A DNA stretch of 53,982 bases from Thermobifida cellulosilytica TB100 (GTDB lineage: Bacteria > Actinomycetota > Actinomycetes > Streptosporangiales > Streptosporangiaceae): the NCBI RefSeq assembly GCF_001517975.1, contig NZ_KQ950182.1, positions 182,618 to 236,599 on the forward strand, read 5' to 3'. The notes under the pieces are model-generated. The model was not told where the DNA came from and searched no databases. It worked only from the letters and a program-made list of their open reading frames with translations. Shown piece by piece: positions 50,477 through 53,982 of this stretch; the first letter of the stretch is position 1, and the number at the start of each line of letters is the position of its first letter. Position numbers and translations under genes: made by a program.

Positions 50477-53329
50477 ATGACCACCGTCGCATCCCAGGAA
50501 CACGCCTCCCTCGCCGCCGACCTCGCCGCCGCCGTCCGCGGCGAAGTCGACTTCTCCCCCCTGGCCCGGGCCCTCTACTCCGCAGACGCCTCCATCTACC
50601 GCCGTGCCCCCCTCGGCGTCGTCCACCCCCGCGACACCGACGACATCGCGGCCGTCCTGGAGATCTGCCGGACCGCCGGAGTCGGCGTCACCCTGCGCGG
50701 CGGCGGCACCTCCTGCGGCGGACAGGCCCTCGGCTCCGGCGTGGTCGTCGACACCTCCCGCCACCTCAACCGCGTCCTCAGCGTCGACCCCGAAGCCCGC
50801 CGCGCCGTCGTCCAACCCGGAACCGTCCTCGCCACCCTGCGCGCCGCCGTCGCCGCCCACGGCCTCACCTTCGGCCCCGACCCCTCCACCCACAACCGCT
50901 GCACCCTCGGCGGCATGATCGGCAACAACGCCTGCGGCGCCCACTCGGTGGCCTGGGGCACCACCGCCGACAACGTCGCCGCCCTCGACGTCGTCACCGC
51001 CGACGGGCGCCGCCGCACCGTCACCGCCGACCGCATCACCACCCCCGACGGCCTGCCCGACCGCACCCTCACCGCCGCCCTCGACGACGTCGCCGCCCGC
51101 CACCTCGCCCCCATCCGCACCGAACTGGGCCGCTTCAGCAGACAGGTCTCCGGCTACCCCCTCCAGCACCTGCTCCCCGAACGCCGCAACTACGCGCGCA
51201 GCCTCGTCGGCACCGAGGGCGGCTGCGCCGTCGTCACCTCCGCCACCCTCGACCTCGTGCCCGCCCCCGCCGCCCGCGCCCTCCTCCTCGTCGGCTGCGC
51301 CGACCGCTACGCCGCCGCCGAGATCGCCCACGAGTTCCTCGCCTACCACCCGCTCACCGTGGAGGGCATGGACACCGAACTCCTCGGCCCCCGCGTCGCC
51401 GACCTGCCCGACGGCGGCGCCTGGCTCTACGTCGAGTTCGGCGGCGACACCCCCGGCGAGGCCGAGGCCGCCGCCCGCCGCGCCGAACGCGCCTTCGCCC
51501 CCCACGTCCGCTCCACCCTCGTCGTCACCGACCCCGCCGACCGCGCCCGGCTGTGGCGCATCCGCGAGGACGCCGCCGGACTCGCCACCCGCCCGCCCAC
51601 CGGCGACGAGGCCTGGCCCGGCTGGGAGGACGCCGCCGTCCCCGCCGAGAACCTCGCCGCCTACCTGCGCGACTTCGACGCCATCTGCCGCGAGGAGGGC
51701 CTGCGCGGACCCGTCTACGGCCACTTCGGCGAAGGCTGCCTGCACGTGCGCCTCAACACCGACCTGACCACCCCCGACGGCGTGGCCCGCTACCGCCGCT
51801 TCGCCGAGGCCGTCTGCGACGCCGTGGTCCGCCACGGCGGCGTGCCCTCCGGCGAGCACGGCGACGGCCAGGCCCGCTCCGAACTGCTCTCCCGTGTCTA
51901 CTCGCCCGCCCTGCTCGCCGCGTTCGCCGACACCAAACACGCCTGGGACCCCGACGACACCCTCAACCCCGGCGCGGTCGTACGGCCCCGCCCCCTCGAC
52001 GCCGACGTGCGCCCCCTCGCCATGGCCGAACCCGTCCGCACCGTCCTCCACCTCGCCGAGGACCGCGACGACTTCGCCCGCGCCGTGCGCCGCTGCGTCG
52101 GCGTCGGCAGGTGCCGCGCCCACACCGGCGCGATGTGCCCCAGCTACCAGGTCACCCGCGACGAGAAGGACTCCACCCGGGGCCGCGCCCGCGTCCTGGG
52201 CGAGATGCTCGCCGGACAGGTCGTCACCGACGGCTGGCGCTCCGCCGAGGTGCGCGAGGCCCTGGAACTGTGCCTGTCCTGCAAGGCGTGCGCCAAGGAG
52301 TGCCCGGTCGGCGTGGACATGGCCGCCTACAAGTCCGAGTTCCTCCACCACCACTACCGGGGACGGCTCCGCCCCCGCACCCACTACACGCTCGGCTGGC
52401 TGCCCCTCTGGCTGAAACCCGCCGGACTCCTGCCCGGGCTCGTCAACGCCGCCGCCCTCTCCCCGCTGGCCGCACTCCTCAAACGGGCCGCCGGGATCGA
52501 CCGGCGCCGGGCGCTGCCCGTCTTCGCCTCCCGCCGCCGGCGGCGCGCCGCCCGCGTCGACCGCGTCCCCCTGCGGCGCGGCTTCACCACCGACCGGCCG
52601 CGCGCGGTGCTGTGGACCGACAGCTTCAACCCCGCCTTCTCCCCGGAGGTGCTCGCCGACGGCCGCGCGGTGCTGCGGGACGCGGGCTGGGAGGTGCTCG
52701 ACAGTCCGGCCCGCCTGTGCTGCGGGCTCACCTGGACCTCCACCGGCCAGCTCGGCACGGCGCGGGCCGCCGCGGCGCGCACGGTGCGCGCCCTGCTGCC
52801 CGCCGTGCGCGCGGGCGCGGTCGTGGTCGGCCTGGAGCCGAGCTGCACCGAGCAGTTGCGCCGGGAGCTGCCCCGCCTGCTCGGCACCGCCGAGGCCGCC
52901 GAGGTCGCAGGCGCGGTCCGCACCCTCGCCCAGGCGCTCGCCGAGTTCACCCCCGACTGGCAGCCGCCCCGCATCGGAGGGCGCGTGGTCGCCCAGGTCC
53001 ACTGCCACCAGAACGCCGGATCCGGCTGGCAGGCCGAACGAGCCCTCCTGGAACGCGCCGGAGCGCGCGTCGAGGTCCCCCAGGCGGCCTGCTGCGGCCT
53101 CGCCGGCGACTTCGGCTTCGCCGAAGGCCACTACGAGGTGTCCATGGCCTGCGCAGAACAGGGCCTCCTCCCCGCGGTCCGTGCCGCAGGCGAGGAGGAC
53201 ACGGTGCTCACGGAGGGCTTCAGTTGCCGCATCCAGGTAGCCCAGGCCCACCCCCAGGCCACCCCGGTCCACCTGGCCACCCTCCTCCGGGGAAGGGAAG
53301 TGCGGAAAGGGGGAGAAAGGGGCAAATAA
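50477..53329 (+). CDS. FAD-linked oxidase/4Fe-4S protein, D-lactate dehydrogenase (YdiJ/Dld)-like
   Basis: A 950-residue three-module flavo-iron-sulfur protein. The FAD-binding_4 domain (about 40-190) has LRGGGTSCGGQALGSGVVVDTSRHLNRVLSVDP and PGTVLATLRAAVAAHGLTFGPDPSTH, with GGMIGNNACGAHSVAWG. The FAD-oxidase C-terminal domain (about 225-505) has YARSLVGTEGGCAVVTSATLDLVP, YGHFGEGCLHVRLN and the WDPDDTLNPG ending. The 4Fe-4S part has CVGVGRCRAHTGAMCP and CLSCKACAKECP (about 545-615). Two CCG-type domains follow with RLCCGLTWTSTGQ and the QAACCGLAGDFGF motif. Members oxidise D-lactate or D-2-hydroxyglutarate and feed electrons to the respiratory chain; substrate undetermined here. Confidence 0.92.
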   Translation: MTTVASQEHASLAADLAAAVRGEVDFSPLARALYSADASIYRRAPLGVVHPRDTDDIAAVLEICRTAGVGVTLRGGGTSCGGQALGSGVVVDTSRHLNRVLSVDPEARRAVVQPGTVLATLRAAVAAHGLTFGPDPSTHNRCTLGGMIGNNACGAHSVAWGTTADNVAALDVVTADGRRRTVTADRITTPDGLPDRTLTAALDDVAARHLAPIRTELGRFSRQVSGYPLQHLLPERRNYARSLVGTEGGCAVVTSATLDLVPAPAARALLLVGCADRYAAAEIAHEFLAYHPLTVEGMDTELLGPRVADLPDGGAWLYVEFGGDTPGEAEAAARRAERAFAPHVRSTLVVTDPADRARLWRIREDAAGLATRPPTGDEAWPGWEDAAVPAENLAAYLRDFDAICREEGLRGPVYGHFGEGCLHVRLNTDLTTPDGVARYRRFAEAVCDAVVRHGGVPSGEHGDGQARSELLSRVYSPALLAAFADTKHAWDPDDTLNPGAVVRPRPLDADVRPLAMAEPVRTVLHLAEDRDDFARAVRRCVGVGRCRAHTGAMCPSYQVTRDEKDSTRGRARVLGEMLAGQVVTDGWRSAEVREALELCLSCKACAKECPVGVDMAAYKSEFLHHHYRGRLRPRTHYTLGWLPLWLKPAGLLPGLVNAAALSPLAALLKRAAGIDRRRALPVFASRRRRRAARVDRVPLRRGFTTDRPRAVLWTDSFNPAFSPEVLADGRAVLRDAGWEVLDSPARLCCGLTWTSTGQLGTARAAAARTVRALLPAVRAGAVVVGLEPSCTEQLRRELPRLLGTAEAAEVAGAVRTLAQALAEFTPDWQPPRIGGRVVAQVHCHQNAGSGWQAERALLERAGARVEVPQAACCGLAGDFGFAEGHYEVSMACAEQGLLPAVRAAGEEDTVLTEGFSCRIQVAQAHPQATPVHLATLLRGREVRKGGERGK

Positions 53330-53722
53330 CCACAAACATCCCTTTTGGGAAAAGGTGGGCACCGGGTCCCGGGGCGGTGCCTGTCAGAGGAAGAAAGAGA
53401 GGCGCTGGTTCCCCAGGAGGTGAACCGCCAGGGAAAGGGAGTCGGCGGGCTTCCGGGGGAAGCGCTCCGGAGAGCCGACAACCCCTCAGGCACCGGCGCG
53501 CCCCTCAAGGCTGCCGGGCCTCCCGGCAGGAGCAGACCGGAGGCTTCCCCGCCCGCATCGCCCCCACCCCCGGGGCCCCGTCAGCGGCTCCAGCACCCGA
53601 CCGCCCGCTCGGAACGCCAGTGTTCTTCCGCCAAAATTGGTCTAAGGTGACTGACGGGCTGAGACTGCCTGCAAGGTTGATCACGGCAAGATAACGCCCC
53701 GAAAAACCGCAGGTCAGTTTCT
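53330..53722. other. CRISPR leader region and spacer after the dehydrogenase
   Basis: No gene is recognised. The last 110 bp before the first repeat (about 53612-53722) are distinctly A/T-richer (CCAAAATTGGTCTAAGG, CAAGATAACG), as expected for a CRISPR leader with promoter and integration signals. Its position upstream of the repeats in their transcribed orientation agrees. Confidence 0.6.
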
Positions 53723-53982
53723 GTGCTCCCCACGCACGTGGGGATGGTCCGGGGCGCGCTCACGCGGACCACTCCCCCCAGTCGTGCTCCCCACGCACGT
53801 GGGGATGGTCCTCCGCGTACCGTTGGCTCCCCAGAGAACCATGCGTGCTCCCCACGCACGTGGGGATGGTCCGCCGAACGCGACGCCGCGATCCGCGCCG
53901 CCGCCGTGCTCCCCACGCACGTGGGGATGGTCCGGCCTACGCGGGGGTGCAGATGGCGTGGCCCGAGTGCTCCCCACGCACG
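53723..53982 (+). CRISPR. Type I-E-like CRISPR array, leader-proximal end
   Basis: Four complete identical 28-bp repeats at 53723-53750, 53784-53811, 53845-53872 and 53906-53933, plus a fifth cut by the window edge at 53967-53982. Each begins GTGCTCCCC and ends GGGGATGGTCC, with CCCCAC/GTGGGG stem around GCAC. This is the form of I-E repeats, in the transcribed orientation. Four spacers of 33 bp (or 32 with a 29-bp repeat) are at 53751-53783, 53812-53844, 53873-53905 and 53934-53966, all different. No cas genes are in the window; they would lie beyond the right edge or elsewhere. Confidence 0.97.

Noticed and set aside
50156-53362. 1068-residue minus-strand open frame, Gly/Val/Glu-rich
   Set aside because: Antisense to the FAD/Fe-S dehydrogenase; composition is that of a high-GC reverse-strand shadow.
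53581-53977. Minus-strand frames reading repeated DHPHVRGEH / PSPRAWGA peptides
   Set aside because: These are translations of the CRISPR repeats, a well-known annotation artefact.

Overview
The window is very GC-rich, uses many GTG and TTG starts, encodes Lsr2 and DUF397/XRE-DUF5753 proteins, shows several leaderless-looking promoters, and has a Glu-Asp-Phe tRNA cluster. All of this points to a filamentous actinobacterium. Overall gene flavour suggests Nocardiopsaceae (Thermobifida/Nocardiopsis-like), but that family call is inference. No replication, phage or IS genes were recognised. It reads as ordinary chromosome with a natural-product island in the middle and a CRISPR array at the right edge.

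Left part (1-9.6 kb): an HTH-like protein, a DUF4442 hot-dog protein, a class-C-type serine hydrolase, lsr2 with a clean hairpin terminator, two SAM methyltransferases, a frameshifted aminoglycoside-phosphotransferase-type gene, a subtilisin-inhibitor-like secreted protein, a broken relic of a tandem-repeat protein family, a small repeat-tailed membrane protein and a NUDIX hydrolase. Middle island (10.2-18.2 kb): a class I lanthipeptide locus of the FxLD type. It holds a PIMT-like methyltransferase, a 55-residue precursor with an FDLD leader motif and a Cys-rich core containing Asp-Asp-Gly, a hairpin, a full-length LanB, a LanC, an additional stand-alone LanB C-terminal-type protein, and an alpha-helical protein of unknown role. 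The last four genes overlap or nearly touch. An XRE-DUF5753/DUF397 pair faces it. No transporter or leader peptidase is visible.

18.5-29.9 kb: an endonuclease/exonuclease/phosphatase-fold protein, a second decayed copy of the tandem-repeat family, a DUF6069 membrane protein divergent from a MarR-Ddn-like pair with a palindromic operator, tRNA-Lys, an RDD protein, an Erm 23S rRNA methyltransferase preceded by a short leader peptide carrying the RLR arrest motif and a Shine-Dalgarno-sequestering stem, and an MFS exporter with two operator-like palindromes.

27.9-36.3 kb is an acetate/monocarboxylate block. It has two sodium:solute symporters, each with a DUF485-type partner, a LytS/LytTR two-component system fused by overlaps to the second symporter, and a divergent acetyl-CoA synthetase gene with a Crp-like site. 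36.4-46.6 kb: PspC protein, MFS transporter, zincin metallopeptidase, metallophosphoesterase, tRNA-Glu/Asp/Phe with terminator, two glycine-zipper mini-proteins around a four-fold GYDR-QVD (DivIVA-motif) repeat protein, a voltage-gated cation channel with an unusual TGDSW filter, and a CsoR-box-controlled copper ATPase. 46.6-54 kb: a zinc-ribbon protein and P-loop kinase-like protein, a transmembrane Ser/Thr kinase, a three-copy hairpin repeat, an unknown protein, a 950-residue FAD/4Fe-4S D-lactate-dehydrogenase-like protein, and the leader-proximal end of a type I-E-like CRISPR array running out of the window.
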